NCBI GenBank assembly: GCA_016297645.1
Contig: JAEDGF010000001.1
Location: 14,566-78,565, forward strand
Source: Clostridiaceae bacterium
GTDB taxonomy: Bacteria; Bacillota; Clostridia; Oscillospirales; Acutalibacteraceae
Direction: 5' to 3'
Length of the DNA: 64,000 bases
The notes under the pieces are model-generated. The model ran no database searches, was not told the origin of the DNA, and saw nothing but the letters and a program-made list of their open reading frames with translations. A program made the position numbers and the translations under genes. Shown here piece by piece: positions 45,301-52,663 of the stretch (position 1 is its first letter; each line of letters opens with the position of its first letter).

Positions 45301-46944
45301 ATGAGTCTTTCCTCCGTTTTGCTCGCCGGCAGATTTTCGGCAATGACCTCTTACTTCTCGATTGCGTTTCTGCTGGTTTTTCTCCCCGTAAGCATTCTTT
45401 TGTACCTTGTTATGCCGCAAAGGGCAAAGAAATACACGCTTCTCGCAGTCAGCCTTGTGTTTTTCTGGTTCATAAGCGGAAAGCTCATTATCTATCTGCT
45501 GCTGACGGTAATGTCCATGCACTGGTTCGGCTTGTGGCTCGAAAAAATAAAAAGCGAAAGCTCCGCCGCGGTGAAGGCGCTTCCGGCTGAAAACAGGGAC
45601 GAAAAAAAGGCACTGAAAACAAAGTACCGCAAAAAAATGCAATGCGTCCTTTTCTTTGCCGCAGTGCTGCATATCGGCGTTCTGATAACTCTCAAATACA
45701 CGCCGTTTTTCGTTTCGAACATAAACAGCTTATTGGGGCTGTTTCACATTTCGGCATCGTTCGAAATTCCGAAAATGTTCATTCCCATCGGACTTTCCTT
45801 CTTCTCCTTGCAGGCGCTCTCCTACATTACGGATGTGTACAGAGGAACGGTAAAAGCGGACGAGAATATTTTCAGGCTCGCTCTGTTCATCTCATTCTTT
45901 CCGCAGATAGTCGAGGGACCGATTTGCAGGTACTCGCAGACGGCAGACGCTCTTTGGAATGTAAAACAGATAAAGTATGACGACCTTGCGCTGGGCGTTC
46001 AGCGTATTCTGTACGGCTTCATGAAAAAGCTCGTCATTGCCGACAGGCTGAACCCGGCGGTAAAAGAGATATTCAACAACTACGATAAGTACAGCGGCGC
46101 GGTCATCTTTTTCGGTGCCGTACTCTACACTTTGCAGCTCTACGCGGATTTTTCCGGCACGATGGACGCAGTCGTGGGAATCGGAAGGATTTTCGACGTT
46201 GAAATGCCCGAAAACTTCCGCCACCCGTTTTTCTCAAAGACCATCTCGGAGTTTTGGCAGAGGTGGCACATAACGCTCGGCACTTGGTTCAAGGACTATA
46301 TTTTCTACCCCATCACCATGTCAAAGCCCCTGAAAAAGCTCACCTCCTCGGCGAGAAAAAAGCTCGGAAACCACTTCGGACCGCTCCTTGCAGGCTCGAT
46401 AGCGCTGTTCTGCGTGTGGCTTTCAAACGGTCTGTGGCACGGCGCGGCGTGGAGCTACATATTCTTCGGGATGTATCATTTCGCGCTCATTCTCGGCGGA
46501 AGTATCATTTCGCCTGCCGTGAAGCGAGTGAACGGACTCTTGCACCTGAACCCGGATAACGCTTTTTACAAGGTGTTTCAGATAGTCCGCTCCTGCCTTC
46601 TCGTTGTTATCGGCGAGATGTTTTTCAGAGCAAACGGACTCAGAGCGGGACTTGCGATGTTCACCGGACTTTTCGGCAAAGGCGGTGTTTCGCTTTTCGA
46701 TAAAGAGCTTCTCCCCGCGCTCGGAGTCGACTCAAAAGATCTGATAATCACAGCTGTCACGGCTGCAATTATTCTCACCGTGAGCATTTTGCAGGAGAAG
46801 GGTATAAATGTTAACGAACGCCTGTACGCAAAAAATGTGGTCGTAAGACGATCTGTTATCTACTCGCTTATTCTCTATATCGTTATTTTCGGTGCGTACG
46901 GCGCGGGCTATGTCCCCGTCGACCCGATGTACGCGGGATTTTAA
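45301..46944 (+). CDS. MBOAT O-acyltransferase (DltB/AlgI-like)
   Basis: The product is 547 residues with about 10-12 membrane segments. The MBOAT signature is clear: GLSFFSLQALSYITDVYRG, FFPQIVEGPICRY, and the catalytic His near residue 380 in NGLWHGAAWSYIFFGMYH. Segments such as EFWQRWHITLGTWFKDYIFYP fit the AlgI/DltB group. It should move the acyl or aminoacyl group from the carrier protein across the membrane to an extracellular polymer. GAGGAGG precedes the ATG. It is longer than DltB (about 400) and nearer AlgI in length. Confidence 0.93.
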   Translation: MSLSSVLLAGRFSAMTSYFSIAFLLVFLPVSILLYLVMPQRAKKYTLLAVSLVFFWFISGKLIIYLLLTVMSMHWFGLWLEKIKSESSAAVKALPAENRDEKKALKTKYRKKMQCVLFFAAVLHIGVLITLKYTPFFVSNINSLLGLFHISASFEIPKMFIPIGLSFFSLQALSYITDVYRGTVKADENIFRLALFISFFPQIVEGPICRYSQTADALWNVKQIKYDDLALGVQRILYGFMKKLVIADRLNPAVKEIFNNYDKYSGAVIFFGAVLYTLQLYADFSGTMDAVVGIGRIFDVEMPENFRHPFFSKTISEFWQRWHITLGTWFKDYIFYPITMSKPLKKLTSSARKKLGNHFGPLLAGSIALFCVWLSNGLWHGAAWSYIFFGMYHFALILGGSIISPAVKRVNGLLHLNPDNAFYKVFQIVRSCLLVVIGEMFFRANGLRAGLAMFTGLFGKGGVSLFDKELLPALGVDSKDLIITAVTAAIILTVSILQEKGINVNERLYAKNVVVRRSVIYSLILYIVIFGAYGAGYVPVDPMYAGF

Positions 46945-46959
46945 GGAGGTGCGATCAAA

Positions 46960-47916
46960 ATGAAAAAATACGGCAGAAACGCGCTCCGGCTCGTATCCTT
47001 CGCTCTTGTTCTCGTCATACTGCTGCTCGGCGTTTCGGCGGTGGTTCAGCCGAAGGGCAACCGCGCTGCGGACGGCGAGCAGGATCCGATAGCGAACGGT
47101 ATCCTCGGAGAGCCGAAGAACACGATAGATGTCCTCTTTTTAGGCGACAGCGAAGCGTACCACTCTGTTATTCCGCTCAAAATATGGAAGGACACGGGGA
47201 TAACCTCCTATGTCTGCGCAACACCCGCTCAGAGGATATACTATTCGCTCGAATTCCTGAAAAAGACGCTCAAAACGCAAAAACCGAAGCTCGTCATTTT
47301 CGAAACAAATGCGCTTTTCTCCCACACCTCGTACCTCGACGGCGCCGAGATGTTTTTCGAGGAAAGGCTCACGGTATTCCGCTACCACAACCGCTGGAAA
47401 ACGCTCAGCCTGCGCGACTTTTCGTTCGGTACGGATGTAACGGGAACGGAGCTTAACAAGGGGTACAGATTTTCCAACGCCGTCGCGCCCGCAGCGAACA
47501 CGGACTACATGACAAAGGCGGCTTCCCCGGCTGCAATATCGAAGCAGAACAAAATGTACGCCGAAAAGATGAAAAGGATGTGTGACGAAGGCGGCGCAAA
47601 ACTCGTTTTTCTGAGCACTCCGAGCGCAAAAAACTGGAATAAAAACCGCCACGCGGCAGTACGGAAATTTGCCGAAGAGCTGTCCGTCGAATACACCGAC
47701 CTCAATATCGACAACAAGGTCAATATCGACTGGCAGACCGACACCAAGGATCAGGGCGACCACCTCAACCACAACGGCGCACTGAAAGTCACCTCGTTTC
47801 TCGATACATTTTTAGCCGATTCGGGTCTGTTCACGGATAAGCGTACAGACAGCGCGTACGAAAAATGGAACGACGATGCCGAACAGTTTGTAAAGGGTAC
47901 CGGCAACTCGCTGTAA
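46960..47916 (+). CDS. DltD/AlgX-like SGNH protein, membrane-anchored
   Basis: The product is 318 residues. One N-terminal membrane helix (about 10-30) anchors an external domain with the SGNH blocks DVLFLGDSEAYHSV (57-70, Ser64) and the Asp/His pair in QGDHLNHNG (about 265-273). Proteins of this type (DltD, AlgX/AlgJ) work with an MBOAT partner to complete acyl transfer onto the surface polymer. AAGGAGGTG lies upstream; it is 15 bases after the MBOAT gene. It closes the operon. No terminator of the usual type is visible before the next promoter. Confidence 0.85.
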   Translation: MKKYGRNALRLVSFALVLVILLLGVSAVVQPKGNRAADGEQDPIANGILGEPKNTIDVLFLGDSEAYHSVIPLKIWKDTGITSYVCATPAQRIYYSLEFLKKTLKTQKPKLVIFETNALFSHTSYLDGAEMFFEERLTVFRYHNRWKTLSLRDFSFGTDVTGTELNKGYRFSNAVAPAANTDYMTKAASPAAISKQNKMYAEKMKRMCDEGGAKLVFLSTPSAKNWNKNRHAAVRKFAEELSVEYTDLNIDNKVNIDWQTDTKDQGDHLNHNGALKVTSFLDTFLADSGLFTDKRTDSAYEKWNDDAEQFVKGTGNSL

Positions 47917-47977
47917 TCGACCGAAAAAACAGAAAAAATCGAATAAAACCGACAAAACCGTCCGTCAATATTTGGAA

Positions 47978-48006
47978 TTGCAAAACCGCTTCGTTTGTGT
48001 TATACT
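47978..48006 (+). promoter_or_regulatory. Promoter of the M23 peptidase gene (extended -10)
   Basis: TTGCAA (47978-47983), 17 bases, TATACT (48001-48006), with TGT directly before the -10. Confidence 0.75.
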
Positions 48007-48060
48007 TCTTTTAAATATTGTGTTTTATAATACAGGCAAAAAGAAGGGGGGGCAGCAGCC

Positions 48061-49782
48061 ATGAATACGGACGGTATTTTTTCATCTTTTCTCGATTTCG
48101 CCGAGGCTGTCGGCGGGGTCTGCCTGTCCGTCCTCTCAAAGCTTTTGCATATATTGCTGGCTTTGACGGTTCGCCCCGTTCTCTTTGTCTTAAAATGTAT
48201 CGTTTCTCTTGTTATCCGGTTCGGAAAATATCTTTCAAAGAGCATTTCCGGGCAGCTCGACGGCGAAAAATATTTCACGGGCAGACTTCTCAGAGCCTCG
48301 AAAAACCTGTTCGGCACGCTTTTTCACACTCCGCGCGAATTCCCGAAGCTGCTTTCTTTTTACCTCCGGAAGGGACTTAAACAGTACAAGCGCGTGTTCC
48401 GTCTTGCGCTGTCGCTTTTCGTCCCGGCTGCGGCGCTCACAGTGATGATAGTCGTAATAAGCGTTTTCGCGAACGCGAATGTTGCGCTGCAAATCAACGC
48501 CGGAAATGAGATACTCGGCTATGTTTCGGGCGAAAACGAATACCTCGAAGCACGCGACAAGGCAAAGCAGCGGCTCGGACTGAGCGGCGAAAACACAAAA
48601 AACTCTGTCGATATGCTGCCCAAAATCACCTTTTCGCTCGCGCTTATAAAAATAAACGAATTCACAGGCTCGGACGCTCTGTGCGACAACCTTATAGAAC
48701 ACTCCGAAGCAAACATTGTAAACGCCTGCGGAATTTACATTAACGGCGAATTTTTGTGTTCCGTCAAAAACGAAGCGGACGCAAAGCGCGTGTTTAATTC
48801 CATACTGGAAGAATACGACTCCTCCGACGGCGCAATAGTTTCGTTCGTTCAGAATATCGACTATGTAGAGGGGCTGTACCCCGATAATTCCGACATTATG
48901 TGGGACTCCCTCACGCTTGCAAAAACCGTCAACTCCACCCGTTCGGCGAATGTGTACCACACCGTCGAAAAGGGCGAAAGCATCTCATATATCGCAGATA
49001 AGTACGGGCTTACGATGTCCGAGCTTATCTCGATGAACCCCGAACACACATATTCTTACGCGCTCACGGTCGGTGAAAAGCTGCTCGTAAGCGACGCAAA
49101 GAGCTTTTTGACCGTCAAGGTCACCAAAACGGAGGTCACCACCGAAACGATACCGTTTAAGACAGTCGAGCTGCAATCGGACGCACTGTACAAAGGCTCC
49201 TCGCGCACGGTACTCAAAGGCTCGAACGGCACCGATCAGGTCACAAGCCTTGTAACATACATCGACGGCAAAAAGGTTTCGAGCGAAGAGCTTTCACGAA
49301 TAACCCTCAAAGAGCCGGTGGACAAGCGCGTTCAGGTCGGCACGCGCGCGCCTGACGAAAACTACACCGTAACACCGTCACAGGGCGGAATGTTCATCTG
49401 GCCTGCGGTAAACGCAACGAACATAAACTCCCCGTACGGCTACCGCTGGGGCAAGCTGCACGCGGGAATCGACATAGGCTCGTCAAGCGGCACAAGCCTC
49501 GGCAAGCTCGTAGTCGCCGCCGCGGAAGGAACGGTAATCGTGTCCGGCACGCATTCAAGCTACGGTTACTATGTAAGAATTGACCACGGCAACGGGCTGC
49601 AAACACTGTACGCACACTGCCTTGCAGGCTCGCTTATGGTCAAATCCGGCGAAAAAGTGTACGCCGGTCAGCCGATAGCCCGTGTCGGTATGACGGGCTA
49701 CGCGACAGGACCTCACCTCCACTTCGAGGTAAGGCTCAACGGCAACCGGGTCAACCCGTCGCCGTATCTCGGCTTGCGCTGA
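48061..49782 (+). CDS. M23 (LytM-type) endopeptidase with LysM and G5 domains
   Basis: The product is 573 residues. A cytoplasmic/membrane N-terminus of about 110 residues with a hydrophobic stretch near 20-55 precedes a membrane helix at about 118-140; the rest is extracellular. LysM lies at about 299-343 (YHTVEKGESISYIADKYG), a G5-type domain at about 350-432, and M23 at about 445-570 with zinc ligands His467 and Asp471 (HAGIDIG) and the HLHFEV motif near 553. All catalytic ligands are present, so it should cut peptidoglycan cross-links during growth. AAGGGGGG precedes the ATG. It is transcribed separately from the Dlt-like operon but is its direct neighbour. Confidence 0.92.
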   Translation: MNTDGIFSSFLDFAEAVGGVCLSVLSKLLHILLALTVRPVLFVLKCIVSLVIRFGKYLSKSISGQLDGEKYFTGRLLRASKNLFGTLFHTPREFPKLLSFYLRKGLKQYKRVFRLALSLFVPAAALTVMIVVISVFANANVALQINAGNEILGYVSGENEYLEARDKAKQRLGLSGENTKNSVDMLPKITFSLALIKINEFTGSDALCDNLIEHSEANIVNACGIYINGEFLCSVKNEADAKRVFNSILEEYDSSDGAIVSFVQNIDYVEGLYPDNSDIMWDSLTLAKTVNSTRSANVYHTVEKGESISYIADKYGLTMSELISMNPEHTYSYALTVGEKLLVSDAKSFLTVKVTKTEVTTETIPFKTVELQSDALYKGSSRTVLKGSNGTDQVTSLVTYIDGKKVSSEELSRITLKEPVDKRVQVGTRAPDENYTVTPSQGGMFIWPAVNATNINSPYGYRWGKLHAGIDIGSSSGTSLGKLVVAAAEGTVIVSGTHSSYGYYVRIDHGNGLQTLYAHCLAGSLMVKSGEKVYAGQPIARVGMTGYATGPHLHFEVRLNGNRVNPSPYLGLR

Positions 49783-49866
49783 CAGTAACAACAAAAATCT
49801 TATAAAAATTGACACACGGTCTTATTGCCGTTCCCTAATATGACAAAAACAAGGAGCTGAATATAT

Positions 49867-50790
49867 ATGAATGACGAAATAAACCGCACCGCAGCCGTTA
49901 ACGCCACGGCTCCTTCCGCAGAAAATACCGAGGCTTCCTCCGCAGACAACGCGGCGGCATCGTCCGCAGCACCGGCTGTTCACGGCAGAAAAAAGAGCAG
50001 CCTTGCCGCCGGTTTTATAATTATTATTTTTGCACTGATAGGTATCGTCTGCTGCGTCGTTTTTGCGGTCGGGAAAATAACCGATCTTTCCGAGAAGAAA
50101 AAGCAGGCAACATATAACGAATACGCTTCGCTCCTGATTTCAGCCGCAGCGGTTGACATTGCGCCGTTTGACGATATAACGGGCGCAGAGATGAGCGAGC
50201 TTGTGGAAATGTCCGTGTGGAGCGTTATCAGCGACGCGGAAAACCCGAACGAATTCGAATACAAATCAGGCTCGCTCGTCATACCGGCCGCAAAGGTCGA
50301 AGCGGCGTTCACGCACTATTTCGGCACTCAGCGCGTTATCGAACATACAACGGTTCAGGGCTACGGCTATGAGTTCACCTACAACTCCACCGAGAACGCG
50401 TATTATATCCCCATCACGAGCCTTACGCCCATCTACACTCCGAAAGTAACTGACATCGAGAAAAAGGGAAACTCCGTAACCGCCACCGTAGGGCTTATAA
50501 ACTCCGACAGATGGCTTCAAGACAGCGAAACGGGCGACCTCTCGTCCCCCGAGCCGGACAAATATGTAAAGGTGACCTTCCGTGAGGAAAACGGCGCGCA
50601 GTATATAAGCGCCGTCAGAGCGCTCTCCGCTCCCGAAACGGCTACGACGGCAGCGGCTTCATCAACACCGACAGCCGTTCAGCCGACCGAAAGCAGCACT
50701 GCCGGAAACGAATCGAACACGGGAGAAAGCAGCACGACGGACGAAAACGGCACGGCAGCCGAAAGCGCGTCAACGCAAAAGGCTGACTGA
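49867..50790 (+). CDS. Membrane protein with Ala/Ser/Thr-rich ends, function unknown
   Basis: The product is 307 residues. The first 40 residues are low-complexity (Ala, Ser, Thr); a membrane helix spans about 48-70; residues 85-255 are an extracellular globular domain of unknown type (for example YNEYASLLISAAAVDIAPFDD, WSVISDAENPNEFEYKSGSLVIPAAKVEAAF written in part); the last 50 residues are Thr/Ser/Ala-rich and disordered. ACAAGGAG lies upstream. It may be co-transcribed with the M23 peptidase (85-base gap, no terminator seen) and ends in a strong terminator. I recognise no family. Confidence 0.7.
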   Translation: MNDEINRTAAVNATAPSAENTEASSADNAAASSAAPAVHGRKKSSLAAGFIIIIFALIGIVCCVVFAVGKITDLSEKKKQATYNEYASLLISAAAVDIAPFDDITGAEMSELVEMSVWSVISDAENPNEFEYKSGSLVIPAAKVEAAFTHYFGTQRVIEHTTVQGYGYEFTYNSTENAYYIPITSLTPIYTPKVTDIEKKGNSVTATVGLINSDRWLQDSETGDLSSPEPDKYVKVTFREENGAQYISAVRALSAPETATTAAASSTPTAVQPTESSTAGNESNTGESSTTDENGTAAESASTQKAD

Positions 50791-50840
50791 CAGCTGTAAA
50801 GAGTCTCGCCGCCGATTGAAAAAAACGCATTGCCAATCAA

Positions 50841-50887
50841 AAAAACGGGACTGTAAAAAAACTGAGTTTTTTTACAGTCCCGTTTTT
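50841..50887 (+). terminator. Bidirectional rho-independent terminator
   Basis: A 21-bp perfect stem (AAAAACGGGACTGT + A-run, 50841-50861; T-run + ACAGTCCCGTTTTT, 50867-50887) around a five-base loop. Its core GGGACTGT/ACAGTCCC is the same as in the hairpins at 1191, 1321 and 1451. Confidence 0.92.
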
Positions 50888-50996
50888 AGGGGATAGAAAA
50901 AAATGTTCAGAGTGAATCAACCGAACCTTAACCGCTGTATTTACGGCGGTTAAGGCTTGCCCGAAGGCGTACGAAGGTACTCCGAGGGTGAGGTTG
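50868..50996 (+). repeat. Dispersed structured repeat, full copy
   Basis: From the right arm of the terminator to about 50953 this matches 63916-64000 with about five differences in 86 bases. It contains ATGTTCAGAGTGAATCAACC, then CCTTAACCGC pairing with GCGGTTAAGG (50933-50963), then a tail with GGTTGGTTCAGAG whose TTCAGAG repeats the one at the start. No ORF is present. It could be a small mobile element (MITE-like) or a non-coding RNA. Confidence 0.75.
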
Positions 50997-51305
50997 GTTC
51001 AGAGCAAAAAAGCATATAATTTTAAACATGAAAATGCCTGACTACCCACAGTTTTGTTTTCTTGACCGTTTATATCGGCTTTTGTTCGACAATTCCGCTT
51101 TTTTGCGGTCTGGGCTTTTTTTACATCCCCTTTTATGTTGTTTATTCCGAGCATTCGGGGAAATTCACAGCTTGGCGCGGCGTGCCGTCCGCGTTTTTTG
51201 CGCACTTGTCAATTGCCGTCACCGCCGAAGCCGTCCGAAATTTCGAGCTTTCGGGCTGCCGTCACGAACAAAACAGTCCGCGTTTTTGTTTCCCCCTTTG
51301 CGTTT
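50997..51305. other. Gap upstream of the DUF2804 gene end
   Basis: About 300 bases between the repeat and the minus-strand DUF2804 stop. I see only small hairpins (CCGC/GCGG near 51098-51112; CCGAAA/TTTCGG region near 51230) and no convincing gene. ORFs here have the composition of non-coding or antisense frames. Confidence 0.4.
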
Positions 51306-52424
51306 TTACCACTTGTTTTCGACATACTCGCAGAACGCGTACATATCCTTAATCTCGATTTTTCTGCCGTCGTCGAGAACAGCGGTGCCGTTCCATGTGC
51401 CGTGTACCTGATGCGAATGCATACGCAGAAGTCCGAGAGCGTTCGTGTCGCAGTGGTGGTCGTAGAACGGGGTCATGGTGAAATCAAAGCGTCCGTCCTC
51501 GGAGCGGAAATGCCACGGCTCGGTGTACTTGTCGGGCTTCGGGAAGATATCAACATCCACCGCGCCGAATTTATGGAGCTTGCCGTCGTAGAAAACAGCC
51601 GTTTCGGTAGCGCTGCTCTCGTCGCCTATTCCCCATGTTATCTCAAAACCGAAGGTGTGCTTCTCGCCCTTTTCATCGGTCACATAAGTAGAGCCGTTGC
51701 CCCAGTACCATACAAGGCGGTAGGGGGTGTTTACGCGTCCCCAGTCAAGCGTACAGAAGGTGTCCTCCTTCGAGAACTCGACCGTTTCGCCCTTTTTGGT
51801 AAAGAAGCCTTCGCAGGGCATACAGTTCTGCTTTGTCGTCATGAAGAAGCTCTTGGGATGATCCTTAAACGGCAGAACTGTGGTGATATTTTCAAGTCCG
51901 TCCGGGATATCCATCGTGAAGCGGCACTCGGTATCAGCCGACTTAAAAAACAGCGTGCGGCTGTTCTTTTCCGTTATAAACTCAAAATATGCCTTTCCTA
52001 TTCCGGAAACCGTATATCTTACGCGGTTGGGTACATCGCCTTTGGGCGGAAGAACATATTTATTCTTACCGCCGACAAAAAGCGCGGTCGACTCCGCAAT
52101 TTTACCTGCGGCGAGCTTCTTTGCCGGGTTCGGATGGCGCAGATCTATGAGAACCGCGGACACATAGCCGCCGAACGAAATATTTGCAAAGCTGAGCTGA
52201 ACCATGTAGCGTCCGTTTGAAACCTGATAGAAATCCCACTCTTTGTTGCGCATCTGCGGAGAAACCTTTGTGCGGTCGTAATCAAAGACATTGTGACGGG
52301 CATAGCCTGCCGCAAGGAGCGTGCCGTCACTTGCAAGCAGCGTTGTAGGCTCGGTGTACTCGCGCTGCTCGCTCTTTACCTCGCCGTTTATCCAGCTTTT
52401 GTATGTTCTTTTTAATTGTGCCAT
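51306..52424 (-). CDS. DUF2804 family protein
   Basis: The product is 372 residues, no signal peptide. The pattern of WDFYQV, FGFEITWGIGD, DWGRVNTPY..WYWGNGS and HGTWNG near the end matches my memory of DUF2804 proteins, a family of unknown function with a beta-rich, carotenoid-dehydratase/lipocalin-like appearance. GGGGAGG lies upstream of the ATG and a promoter precedes it. It is the only minus-strand gene between 32.5 and 62 kb and stands alone, divergent from recG. Confidence 0.78.
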   Translation of the reverse strand: MAQLKRTYKSWINGEVKSEQREYTEPTTLLASDGTLLAAGYARHNVFDYDRTKVSPQMRNKEWDFYQVSNGRYMVQLSFANISFGGYVSAVLIDLRHPNPAKKLAAGKIAESTALFVGGKNKYVLPPKGDVPNRVRYTVSGIGKAYFEFITEKNSRTLFFKSADTECRFTMDIPDGLENITTVLPFKDHPKSFFMTTKQNCMPCEGFFTKKGETVEFSKEDTFCTLDWGRVNTPYRLVWYWGNGSTYVTDEKGEKHTFGFEITWGIGDESSATETAVFYDGKLHKFGAVDVDIFPKPDKYTEPWHFRSEDGRFDFTMTPFYDHHCDTNALGLLRMHSHQVHGTWNGTAVLDDGRKIEIKDMYAFCEYVENKW

Positions 52425-52461
52425 GGTTTAACCTCCCCATAAGGTTTTTTTATCACCTGTT

Positions 52462-52490
52462 ATTCTATCATATTGCGAACTGTTTGACAA
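52462..52490 (-). promoter_or_regulatory. Promoter of the DUF2804 gene (extended -10)
   Basis: Minus strand: TTGTCA (52490-52485), 17 bases, TAGAAT (52467-52462), with TGA directly before the -10. Confidence 0.75.
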
Positions 52491-52582
52491 TATCCCAACA
52501 AAAAACATTCAATTTTTCGGCGTTTTTCACAAATAACTGCGTTCATTTTCTCCCCTCCGGTCCGTGTCGAGTAGAATTTTGC

Positions 52583-52611
52583 TTGCAAATAAACGGAGAA
52601 TATGGTACACT
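52583..52611 (+). promoter_or_regulatory. Promoter of recG (extended -10)
   Basis: TTGCAA (52583-52588), 17 bases, TACACT (52606-52611), with TGG directly before the -10. Confidence 0.72.
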
Positions 52612-52663
52612 CTGGGTGTACGAAAACAGGTAAAATCGTAAGACAGCAAACGGCGGTGATACA

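Noticed and set aside
49812..49845. TTGACA with TAATAT as a promoter for the gene at 49867
   Set aside because: The spacer is 21 bases, too long for sigma-A, and no other -10 fits the TTGACA.
51135..52220. Plus-strand ORF of 361 codons opposite the DUF2804 gene
   Set aside because: The minus frame has a good promoter, ribosome binding site and protein-family pattern; the plus frame has none.
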